From Symbiodinium natans (lineage: Eukaryota; Sar; Dinophyceae; Suessiales; Symbiodiniaceae): a stretch of DNA of 64,000 nucleotides. Shown here piece after piece: positions 55,984-64,000 of the stretch. The position numbers and the translations under genes were made by a program. Numbering within the stretch: position 1 is the first letter of the stretch; every line of letters starts with the position of its first letter. The DNA lies in NCBI GenBank assembly GCA_905221605.1, contig CAJNDS010001458.1, forward strand, positions 615,001 to 679,000, in the 5' to 3' direction. The notes beneath the pieces were generated by a model. That model saw only the letters and a list, made by a program, of their open reading frames with translations. It was not told where the DNA came from and ran no database searches.

Positions 55984-56714
55984 CTGAAGGCACCCTATGG
56001 GCTGTTTAGGGTTTAGGGTTTAGGGTTTAGGGATTAGGGTTTAGGGTTTAGGTAGGGCTTTGGGCTTAGGGCTTTAGGGTTTAGGGTTTAGGGTTTAGGG
56101 TTTAGGGTTTAGGGTTTAGGGTTTAGGCTTTAGGGTTTAGGTTTCACCCTAAACCTTAAGCTTCAGGGGAACCCTGAGCTCTAAACCCGTATTTACATTG
56201 CTGCTTCTGCCCTGCCTTTTGGGCTTCAATGCCTGCTGAAATGGGTTTCGGGTTTAGGGTTTGCGGTTTAGGCCTGAGGTTTCGGGTTTAGAGCTTAGGG
56301 TTCAGGGTTTAGGGTTTAGGGTTCTGAAAGGCATCTGTAGGCAAACTTTAGCACACCTGTGAACACAAAAACAACATGTGGTTTAGGGTTAAGGGCTTTG
56401 GGCTAGGCTTAACTAGGGCTTCATTAAACAAACCTCGTGCCCTAAGCATTTCTGGGCTTGAGGGTGTTGCAAAGTGCACTCCAGTGCCGCTGCCGCCTCA
56501 ATCGCAACAAAAAAGCCGGAAATCCGATGAGTTGAAGCGCCGCCGGCCGAACTCGGGTGTTAGGGGCTAAGGTTGTAAAAGGGTTTATAAGGTTCTCAGA
56601 GTCTGCAAGCTTAAACCCTAAACCCTAAACCCTAAACCCTAAACCCTAAACCCTAAACCCTAAACCCTAGACCCTAGACCCTAAACCCTAAACCCTAAAC
56701 CCTTCTTGTCAAAC

Positions 56715-56771
56715 TTCAGCCCAGATGTTGAGGGACCGCGCGCTGAGCTGAGACGAGTTCAGGATCACCAC
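56715..56771 (-). CDS. Candidate exon, ASH-like
   Basis: Acceptor GGAG|G at 56771, donor GAA|GT at 56715; 19 whole codons. Reads VVILNSSQLSARSLNIWAE. Phase 0, follows directly from the exon at 58000. Confidence 0.75.
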
Positions 56772-56870
56772 CTCCGGGCGCGCGTGTCAACCCCTAAACC
56801 CTAAACCCTAAACCCTATACCCTAAACCCTAAACCCTAAACCCTAAACCCCAAACCCTAAACCCTAAACC

Positions 56871-56978
56871 CTATACTACCTTCCTAGGCTCCCCCCTTGA
56901 AAAACCTGAATAAGGCTTTACGATCCCTAAATAGCCTTAACTATGGGGGGGAACCTGTGGGGAGTAGTATAGAGGGGG
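56871..56978. repeat. Fold-back element family E
   Basis: CTATACTACCTTCCTAGGCT to GAACCTGTGGGGAGTAGTAT; left end lies directly at CCCTAAA repeat. Confidence 0.83.
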
Positions 56979-57831
56979 GGTAGTACGTAGCGGAACCCAT
57001 GATGAACCTTTAGCTCTAAACCCTCAACCCTACAACCTGTGCCCTACCTGCTACTATAAGGAGACACCATCAGGCCAAACCACCACAGTACAAGTTCAGG
57101 TCAGGGGTTGAGGGTTCAGGGTTTAGGGTTAGAGAAATCACAGCTCAGGATTAGAGAGTTGTGGATTACGATTCGAGGGCGTTTGCTGAGGCCGTGGAGA
57201 TAATCTATCATTTGTGGGGCGAATTTTTGGGGGGCATGATGAGTTGGGATCCTGGAGAAGATTCGAGGATAGCTACCCTAAACTCTTAACCCTAAACCCT
57301 AAACCTGTTTAAGACACATGGTTTCGGCATCGCCCGACGGGGAAGATCGAGCTCTCACCTCGGCCACGTGCCCTTGAAAGGACCCAGCGAGTGCTATGGC
57401 CTAGGTCCCGTGCACTTCTTGTCGAGAAAACAGGTTAGGGGTGTGGGCTTAGGGTTTCCGAAGGGGAATCTAAGCATTATTCTCCTATATCTTTGAAGGC
57501 TCTTAGGCAGATTGTAGGAATGTTCCGGTTTGCTGTCCGATATCGGGCCATTTGCTCCCTCAACTTCATACATCATTCTCTTCCCCAAGGCTTGTTCAGT
57601 CCTACATGTCGATTCAGTTGCCCTGAGCAATCTTCCCATTTCTCTAACTCTCCACGACATGCCGGAGCAAGGAAGAAGCTGATCTCTCCCGTACGTACTC
57701 GAACGGTGTCCAAAGTCAATTCTCCCTTGTAATTGGTTGCCGCAGCCCTCTTAGCCCCGAGCCTAAACTCACCGCTGGCCTGCCGAGGCTTAGGGCTAAT
57801 GCCACCCCACAAACTCCCTGACTACCCACCT

Positions 57832-57980
57832 GAACCCCAAACCCCAAACCCCAAACCCCAAACCCCAAACCCCAAACCCCAAACCCCAAACCCCAAACCC
57901 CAAACCCCAAACCCCAAACCCCAAACCCCAAACCCTAAACCCTAAACCCTAAACCCTAAACCCTAAACCCTAAACCCTAG
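57832..57980 (-). repeat. CCCCAAA then CCCTAAA array
   Basis: About 14 identical CCCCAAA units followed by CCCTAAA units; the switch is abrupt at about 57932. Confidence 0.95.
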
Positions 57981-57999
57981 CAAGCCCCAAAAATCCAGC

Positions 58000-58073
58000 C
58001 TGGCGCTGTTGGCCCTCACAGGCTTGAACCGCTCCCAGGTCCAAGCTGCTGGGCTCCAGGGAGAGCGCGGGGC
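58000..58073 (-). CDS. Candidate exon, ASH start
   Basis: Acceptor GCAG|G at 58073, donor CCAG|GC at 58000. Reads PALSLEPSSLDLGAVQACEG, a close match to an ASH domain start (L-x-L-x-P-x-x-L-D-L/F-G). In phase with the exons on both sides. Bounded by CCCTAAA (left) and a long TTTAGGG array (right). Confidence 0.8.
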
Positions 58074-58079
58074 CTGCGA

Positions 58080-58345
58080 CGGGTTTAGGGTTTAGGGTTT
58101 AGGGTTTGGGGTTTAGGGTTTAGGGTTTAGGGTTTAGGGTTTAGGGTTTAGGGTTTAGGGTTTAGGGTTTAGGGTTTAGGGTTTAGGGTTTAGGGTTTAG
58201 GGTTTAGGGTTTAGGGTTTAGGGTTTAGGGTTTAGGGTTTACGGGTTAGGGTTTAGGGTTTAGGGTTTAGGGTTTAGGGTTTAGGGTTTAGGGTTTAGGG
58301 TTTAGGGTTTAGGGTTTAGGGTTTAGGGTTTAGGGTTTAGGGTTT
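58080..58345 (+). repeat. Telomere-type TTTAGGG block
   Basis: About 37 units, one of the longest, starting 7 bp from an ASH exon. Confidence 0.96.
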
Positions 58346-59119
58346 AGATCCCCTATCTGCCCCCCCTATCTGGGGTTGAGGGCACTTTTTCACGCAACGA
58401 GTAGCTCTCGGCCACGTCGGACTCGTCATTGCCTCAAGGGCCGCCCTGAAGGTGAGGCCCTTGTCCAAACAATCTGCCTCAATGCGGCCGATTCGGGCCA
58501 TTCATGTATCGGGCTGTCAACAAGACTGGCTGCTGGCAAAGAGTTGCAACAGCTGTGTGAGTTGGTCCCTGCACGGGCTGCTCCACAAAGGGTTCAGGGT
58601 TCAGGGTTTAGGGTTTAGGGTTCAGGGTTTAGGGTTCAGGGTTTAGGGCTTAGGCCTTGGGGGTTGAGGTTTGAGGGTTAGGATTTTCGAGTTTAGGGCT
58701 GAGGCTTAGGGCTTCGGGCTTCATCTGCTAGGTAAAGACAGAAAATGTCCCTAAACCAGGCTTAGGATCACGACTATAAGGTCCCTTAAGCCAAGGAGCG
58801 TTCTTTTAGCTATGAATACACCGAAGATTCAAGGATGTTCCCCTTAAGTTATCTTTGGGATCCCATGCCCACATCAACTGCAGCCAGGATTTCGGAGTCT
58901 AGGACCCCTAGTATTCCTAAACCCTAAACCCTAAACCCTAAACCCTAAACCCTAAACCCTAAACCCTAAACCCTAAAGGAGTGTGGGGTTTGGGGTTGAG
59001 GGTTGAGGGTTTAGGGTCTTGCCTCACACAAATAAATTTCGAATTCGTTGAGGGTATTGGAGTGTCTGGGAGCTCAGAGCGTAGCCTTTAGGCCTTCGGG
59101 GGCTGAGGGCTTGCAAGGC

Positions 59120-59310
59120 TTTAGGGTTTAGGGTTTAGGGTTTAGGGTTTAGGGTTTAGGGTTTAGGGTTTAGGGTTTAGGGTTTAGGGTTTAGGGTTTA
59201 GGGTTTAGGGTTTAGTGTTTAGGGTTTAGGGTTTAGGGTTTAGGGTTTAGGGTTTAGAGTTTAGGGTTTAGGGTGTGTATATATATATATAGGGTCTAGG
59301 GTTTAGGGTT
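59120..59310 (+). repeat. TTTAGGG block with (TA)n
   Basis: About 22 units interrupted at 59275-59291 by a TA run. Confidence 0.95.
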
Positions 59311-59953
59311 TTGACATTTTTGGGGGCATACAAGGTTTGAGGGTGGGAGGCTCGAGGCTCCAGAGCCGCTTGGGGTTGCAGGTTCAGGGCTTTGGGTTTC
59401 GGATGCGGAGCCCCCAAAACGAGTTCATGGCTGGGATAGTCTGAAAAATGTACAAACTCCTATGAAAAAATGTATAAATTCCTATCCCTTGTTGAGTTTA
59501 AGTGCCCTGAAAAAATCGAAGATGCTGTCAGAGAAGAGCATGGGTAGGGACCCAAACTTGTACTTGCCAACCCTCAGGGTTTGGGGTTTAGGGATTTCTC
59601 CCCCCCCCCCCCCCCCCCCCCCCCCAAGAACAAAAAATGAAAACCCAAAACATGACAACGAGTGAAGAACTGAGGGCTTAGGTGGCCGCAATTTCCTTAA
59701 AACCCCACTCCCAGACCCAATAGCCATATCGTTTAGGGTCTATAGCCGAGGGTTCAGAGCTTAGGGATTGGCGAGCCTTGCAGACATACCCCTTTGTGAG
59801 GTATTGCTGAAGGCTCAGGGTTTGGTGAAGGGCCCCCGAGTTTGGGGTTTTTTGGTGTGGAGGTTTAGGGAGGAGCTGCTATTCCCGAAACCCTGAACCC
59901 CAGACCCTGAACCCTAAACCCGAAACCCCCAACCCTAAACCCTGCATCTTAGC

Positions 59954-59987
59954 CTTTGCCATGGCCCACCATCTGCAGGATGTAGGA
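59954..59987 (-). CDS. Candidate exon, 34 nt, ASH end strand
   Basis: Acceptor GCCAG| at 59987 and donor AAAG|GC at 59954. Reads SYILQMVGHGK, the hydrophobic strand plus G-x-G that closes ASH domains. Leaves one base that completes the first codon of the exon at 58000. Confidence 0.75.
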
Positions 59988-60335
59988 CTGGCATGGATCA
60001 CAACACTTGGCTGGGGCTCGGGGGTTTTAGGGCTTTAGGGTTTAAGGGCTAAGGGTTTAGGGTTTAGGGTTTAGGGTTACTAGGGCTTGTAGGTTTTGTT
60101 GTTGGCTTTTGAAGGGTTTCAGGGGCGTGTGGGGTCTTAAGGCGCAGGCAGGCCTTCTATTCCAAACGCTCGAAGACCTAGTTGTCTAGTAACCTGGGGG
60201 AGTTAAAGGTTAACCTTTGGGACTATAAGGGGATTATACTACCCCAAAAAGGTTAAAGGTTACCTACTCTACTACTAGGAAGATGCATCACAACAGTCCG
60301 GGAAAGTGGTTGACGAGAACCGGGACAAACCAGAC

Positions 60336-60373
60336 CTTGTCTTAAAGCCTGAGTTGAGCACATAGCTGCCGAG
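60336..60373 (-). CDS. Candidate exon, 38 nt
   Basis: Acceptor GGCAG| at 60373 and donor AAG|GT at 60336. Reads LGSYVLNSGFKT, with the V-L-N-S-G turn usual in ASH domains. Confidence 0.72.
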
Positions 60374-60835
60374 CTGCCAGAACCCTAAACCCTAAACCCT
60401 AAACCCTAAACCGTAAATCCGAAACCCTAATCCCTAAACCCTAAACCCTAAACCCTAAACATCAGCCATTTGCCCCTGCGACCTAGACCCTTAAAACGAG
60501 TAGCCCCCAAACCAAGGTGAACCCGAGGTGTGAACCCGAGGTGCGAACCACCCCTTGGCAGGACGAGGCCCTGCTGTGCAGGCTTTAACAACTTCCGGGC
60601 TTGAGGGGTCTCAGGGCTTGGGGCTGTAGGCGTTCGGGCTCTCCCCTCCAAACCCAGGCCTCAACCTAGCCTGGCCCATATTCCTCGATATGACCCTCTT
60701 AAACCCAATAAGGGTAAATAAGCATAGGAGAGTGAAAAAACAGGGGACCAAAGAGGAGGGCTCCCTTATGCTAAGGACCCCAATAAGGTACCCCTAATTT
60801 CGGGAAACCCCCGTATCTCAAGGTCCTACCTAGCC

Positions 60836-60920
60836 AAAGGCTCCCATGTAGTACCTTTTGGGGGTAGTAGACTAGAATCCCCTATAGCTAACCCAAAAAG
60901 GAACTACATTGGAGCCTTTG
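60836..60920. repeat. Fold-back element family K
   Basis: AAAGGCTCCCATGTAGTACC and the matching AACTACATTGGAGCCTTT form about 26-bp arms. Confidence 0.83.
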
Positions 60921-60942
60921 GGTAGCAACATGCCGGGAAAAC

Positions 60943-60984
60943 CGGCTGTTCGTCCACAAGACTGGCCTTGGTGTTGACCAGTGC
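60943..60984 (-). CDS. Candidate exon, 42 nt
   Basis: Acceptor CCAG|G at 60984 and donor CCG|GT at 60943. Exactly 14 codons, ALVNTKASLVDEQP. Phase 0 on both sides, compatible with the exon at 60336. Confidence 0.7.
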
Positions 60985-61328
60985 CTGGCGGCTTTTGGGG
61001 CTTTGAGGGTTGAGGTCGCGGAAGTCCCCAGAAGAGCCCGATGCCCCTTAATTAAGGAATTTAGGGTTTAGGGTTTAGGGTTTAGGGTTTGGGGTTTAGG
61101 GTTAGGGTTTACGGGTTTCGGGATCCCTTAATACTTTAAGGTCTATTCCAAAACTCAGGGGGATATTGGGCTGTCTGGATCCCTCGAATCGGAAGGCCCT
61201 AGAAGCCTAACAAGCCCTGAAACTCCATTTCAACCCTGACCCAAAGCCTGAAACCCGAACCTAGAAAGTCTTCTGCCAAACTCTCTGGGTAGTTACAAGG
61301 GGCGTCAGTGCTGCCTCAGCCCTACAAA

Positions 61329-61435
61329 CTACTAATTGCTTAAGAACCCCAACAAAAAAGAAATATTCTTCCTTACTAAGGGGAACATAGGGATTATTAT
61401 TTTCTATTCTTTCGGGGTTCTTAAGCAAAGAGTAG
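61329..61435. repeat. Fold-back element family C
   Basis: 107 bp; 22-bp arms with two mismatches (CTACTAATTGCTTAAGAACC at the left). Confidence 0.9.
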
Positions 61436-61446
61436 TAAAGGGTGGG

Positions 61447-61498
61447 CGGAGGAGCTGCGACGGGCAGATCTGCACGGGACCAGGGTTCGACTTCATTG
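61447..61498 (-). CDS. Candidate exon, ASH-like
   Basis: Acceptor ACAG| at 61498. Reads KSNPGPVQICPSQLLRP, matching the first strand of an ASH domain. TTTAGGG repeat begins about 20 nt to the right. Confidence 0.62.
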
Positions 61499-61522
61499 CT
61501 GTTACGGAAGGAACTTTTTCGG

Positions 61523-61645
61523 TTTAGGGTTTAGGGTTTAGGGTTTAGGGTTTAGGGTTTAGGGTTTAGTGTTTAGGGTTTAGGGTTTAGGGTTTAGGGT
61601 TTAGGGTTTAGGGTTTAGGGTTTAGGGTTTAGGGTTTAGGGTTTA
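61523..61645 (+). repeat. Telomere-type TTTAGGG block
   Basis: About 17 units. Confidence 0.95.
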
Positions 61646-61877
61646 GGCCCTGGTTGTAGAGTCTAGGGTTGGGAGGCGGCGGGCTTGGGTCTGAGGCAAG
61701 CCCTTGCCCCAAATCTTACAACTCTCCCCCGTTCATTGGGGCGGAGGGGGGGGGGGGGGGGGGGGTGCCCTAAACCCTACACCCTACACCCTAAACCCCT
61801 AAACTCCTAAACTCCTCCCCTAAACCCCTAAACCCCTAAACCCCTAAACCCCTAAGCCCTAAACCCGAAACGGGGGG

Positions 61878-61939
61878 GTGGAGGAGATTCGTCGGCTTGT
61901 AGTGGCCTTCAGGGGCCCCTCCACGAAGTTGTCAGGATC
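61878..61939 (-). CDS. Candidate exon
   Basis: Acceptor CCAG|G at 61939. Reads DPDNFVEGPLKATTSRRISS. Flanked by CCCTAAA-type repeat on the left and TTTAGGG-type on the right. Confidence 0.62.
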
Positions 61940-62127
61940 CTGGTACCACGAAACGCCAGGGGTTTGGGGTTTAGGGTTTTGGGTTTAGGGTTTAGGTTGT
62001 GCGGACAGCTCAGCGGACTGAGGATAAAGCAAGCAGGCAAGTGTGGCAATTACTGAGAGTTACTGAGCTCTGTGCGGTTTTGGTGTCATGCCTCACGCAT
62101 ATTCTCTCTCGGCGTGTTGGTTTTCTT

Positions 62128-62190
62128 GCCTGCTTCTGCCTCAATGTCTTCGATCCGTGAGATCCACCACCAGTGCAGAAAGCCATGAGG
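62128..62190 (-). CDS. Candidate exon
   Basis: Frame WISRIEDIEAEAG, with a possible GC donor after GCAG at 62130. No convincing acceptor was found; the right limit is a guess. Confidence 0.42.
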
Positions 62191-62384
62191 AAGATACAAT
62201 GACAAAGGCCGTCGACCTCAAGAAGGGCCCGTAAGTCAGATCACCACCCTCACAATAACAATCCAAAATCCTTAGAATGCCCCAAACGCTAAACCCTAAA
62301 CCCTAAACCCTAAACCCTAAACCCTAAACCCTAAACCTCAAAAGGCTCCCAAATTTACCTCTGCCCCCAAAGTAGGCAGGGTTG

Positions 62385-62443
62385 AGGGGTTGCTGTCGCG
62401 CAGCCAGTCCACGTGGTACGGGCTTCGGGCCTTAAGACGTGAC
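62385..62443 (-). CDS. Candidate exon
   Basis: AG|G acceptor at 62443; the left limit is approximate. Reads SRLKARSPYHVDWLRDSNP. Confidence 0.6.
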
Positions 62444-62589
62444 CTCTCGGAGTTTAGGGTATCTAAGATTTAAGGGAACCCTAAACCCTAAACCCCAAAA
62501 CCTGAACCCTAAACCCTAAACCCTTAACCCTGAACCCTAAACCCTAAACCCTAAACCCTAAACCCTACACCTTAACCCCTTTAGGGGAC

Positions 62590-62667
62590 CTTTGGGATCC
62601 CTTGTGCAGGGACTCGGCATCCTCCAGGCAGCCAGCAACGCAGTACAGCGGCGCCGAGAAGACGCGC
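62590..62667 (-). CDS. Candidate exon
   Basis: AAG|G acceptor at 62667 and AAAG|GT donor at 62590. Reads RVFSAPLYCVAGCLEDAESL. Telomere-type repeat lies on both sides, CCCTAAA left and TTTAGGG right. Confidence 0.6.
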
Positions 62668-63124
62668 CTTGCCGGGGTTTGCTGTAGTTCAGGGGTTTAA
62701 GGTTTAAGGTGTAGGGTTTAGGGGTTGCGGGTTTAGGGTTTAGGGCTTCGAGGTCCTATTCAGTAGTCTTGGGCTATATAATTTCGGCCAAATTTAAGGA
62801 ATTTAAGACTTCTAGGTTTGAGAGCTTCAAAGTTTACTTGTGTTGCCAGCTGCAAAAGAATGTCTGAACGACACACGGAGGGTTGTTGTGATTGCCGTCG
62901 CCTTGTAGATACGATACCATCACTAGACCTTCAACCCCAAAAAACACTAACTACAAAGGACCCTCAAGCGGCCCTAGTTCAGAAAGGCCCCCTCCCTTTT
63001 GGGGGAAATCCAGTGTCGCCTGCGGGTTTGAGGTTAGAACTTAGGGTTTAGGATTTGGCGTTTCGGGTAGGGTGTGGGGGCCATATACCCTCTATAATTC
63101 CTATTAAGGCAATCTGAACGGAAA

Positions 63125-63189
63125 GCGCTTCATGAGTTTAGAACGTAGTGTCGTAGGCAGCTGGTCGACCATCACATCAGGCGCAGGCT
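63125..63189 (-). CDS. Candidate exon
   Basis: Open minus frame DVMVDQLPTTLRSKLMKRFP following an AG. The donor was not fixed and the ends are approximate. Confidence 0.42.
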
Positions 63190-63354
63190 CAGCATGTAGG
63201 GTTCAGGGCGTGGTGCTCAGGCTTGAGGGCTTCTCTTCTACATCTTCCCGAAAGAACCTATACCCTAGGATGGCCCTAAAGACCCTCTGAAAAAAATCTC
63301 TCAAGTACAACCCTCTTGAACCCAATAAGGGGAAATATGAATTGTCCCAAGGGT

Positions 63355-63541
63355 TAGGGTTTAGGGTTTAGGGTTTAGGGTTTAGGGTTCAGGGTTCGGG
63401 GTTCAGGGTTTAGGGTTCAGGGTTCAGGGTTCAGGGTTCGGGGTTTAGGGTTTAGGGTTTAGGGTTTAGGGTTTAGGGTTTAGGGTTTAGGGTTTAGGGT
63501 TTAGGGTTTAGGGTTTAGGGTTTAGGGTTTAGGGTTTAGGG
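63355..63541 (+). repeat. Telomere-type TTTAGGG block
   Basis: About 26 units with TTCAGGG/TTCGGGG in the left third. Confidence 0.95.
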
Positions 63542-63558
63542 TACCCCCAAAAAGGCAC

Positions 63559-63642
63559 TCCGAGGGCGAGGGCTCGCTGGATGGAGAGAAGTTGGCCACA
63601 ATGTGGGTGGTCTCGGAGGGCGCGAGCCTGGGCAGCCGAACC
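63559..63642 (-). CDS. Candidate exon, ASH-like
   Basis: Acceptor CAG|GG at 63642, donor GA|GT at 63559. Reads RLPRLAPSETTHIVANFSPS, a pattern typical of the middle strands of an ASH domain (P-x-E-T-x-x-I-x-x-x-F-x-P). Confidence 0.65.
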
Positions 63643-64000
63643 CTGCTTTAGCTCTTGGGGCTTAGGGTTTAGGGTTTAGGGTTAGGGTTTAGGGTTTAGG
63701 GTTTTAGAGCTCAGCGTCCAGGGCTCAGACAGTGTGCTTTTGATCGCTTGCTCTTGTGTCTTGTGGTGTTACGTGGTCTTGTGCATCTGTTGCTCCTGTT
63801 GCCTGCGCATGCTCCTCCGGCTTATTCTTGCTGTGGACATAGTCTGGCTCTCTCTCACTCACTTGCTGCTTCTGTTCCATAGGGCTTTTTAACCTAGTTG
63901 CTGAGTATCCTGGCCCAAACAAGGTGAACCTTTCAATTCCAGACCGAAAAAGGTTAAAGGGTATCCCTAAACCCTAAACCCTAAACCCTAAGGTTATCTA

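Noticed and set aside
58376..58618. Plus-strand 80-codon frame
   Set aside because: Ends in repeat-derived residues, both strands partly open, no recognisable domain.

Overview
The window looks like nuclear DNA of a dinoflagellate or close alveolate relative. The evidence is TTTAGGG-type repeat everywhere, a LINE reverse-transcriptase fragment of the dinoflagellate type, introns with GT, GC and probably GA donors whose acceptors are mostly AG|G, and a gene for a flagellar (axonemal) protein. A chromerid cannot be excluded. No rRNA, tRNA, CRISPR or bacterial operon was seen.

Most of the window (about 2.1 to 63.6 kb, minus strand) reads as part of one very long, finely divided gene, or a few such genes. 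About eighty short segments, mostly 20 to 110 nt, are GC-rich, open on the minus strand and bounded by AG| and |GT or |GC. Many carry ASH/MSP-type (HYDIN, CFAP65, CFAP47, DLEC1-like) beta-strand signatures, for example LSLEPSSLDLGAV (58.0 kb), VVYLALSNPGYLPIR (39.0 kb), VELTNSGGVAAAW (31.8 kb) and LEIEPSQGELSPGQPW (20.9 kb). Several neighbouring segments join in a single reading phase: 41692 to 40731 to 40528 to 40089 to 39006; 59954 to 58000 to 56715; 35015 to 34573 to 34268 to 33502. The N-terminal side lies to the right. The exact family member was not decided and neither gene end is certain.

The introns are built mainly of degenerate telomere-type repeat in both orientations, plus at least ten families of short fold-back (MITE-like) elements, microsatellites and tandem arrays. 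Repeat orientation is not random around exons: the CCCTAAA form tends to lie left and TTTAGGG right of an exon, so in the transcript an intron tends to start with UUUAGGG and end with CCCUAAA. In three fold-backs the telomeric block sits inside the element and is flanked by a short direct repeat, as expected of an insertion.

At 47.9 to 53.07 kb one intron holds a large mobile-element-like insertion: a 1,393-codon ORF with a SAM-like N-terminus and three CCCH zinc fingers, preceded by 127-bp tandem monomers and flanked on both sides by telomeric repeat. A frameshifted LINE fragment lies at 11.4 to 11.8 kb. Left end (1 to 1.9 kb): GT-rich microsatellite. 5.6 to 6.0 kb: a (TAG)n array. 19.9 to 20.7 kb: a GC-rich tandem array. 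53.7 to 55.8 kb: a compound T-run/G-run/AT-rich repeat block. The regions 15.0-15.35, 37.3-37.5, 38.4-38.9, 40.8-41.2, 44.16-44.4, 46.3-46.7, 57.45-57.8, 58.37-58.6 and 63.7-63.9 kb are unique sequence with short open frames that I could not assign.
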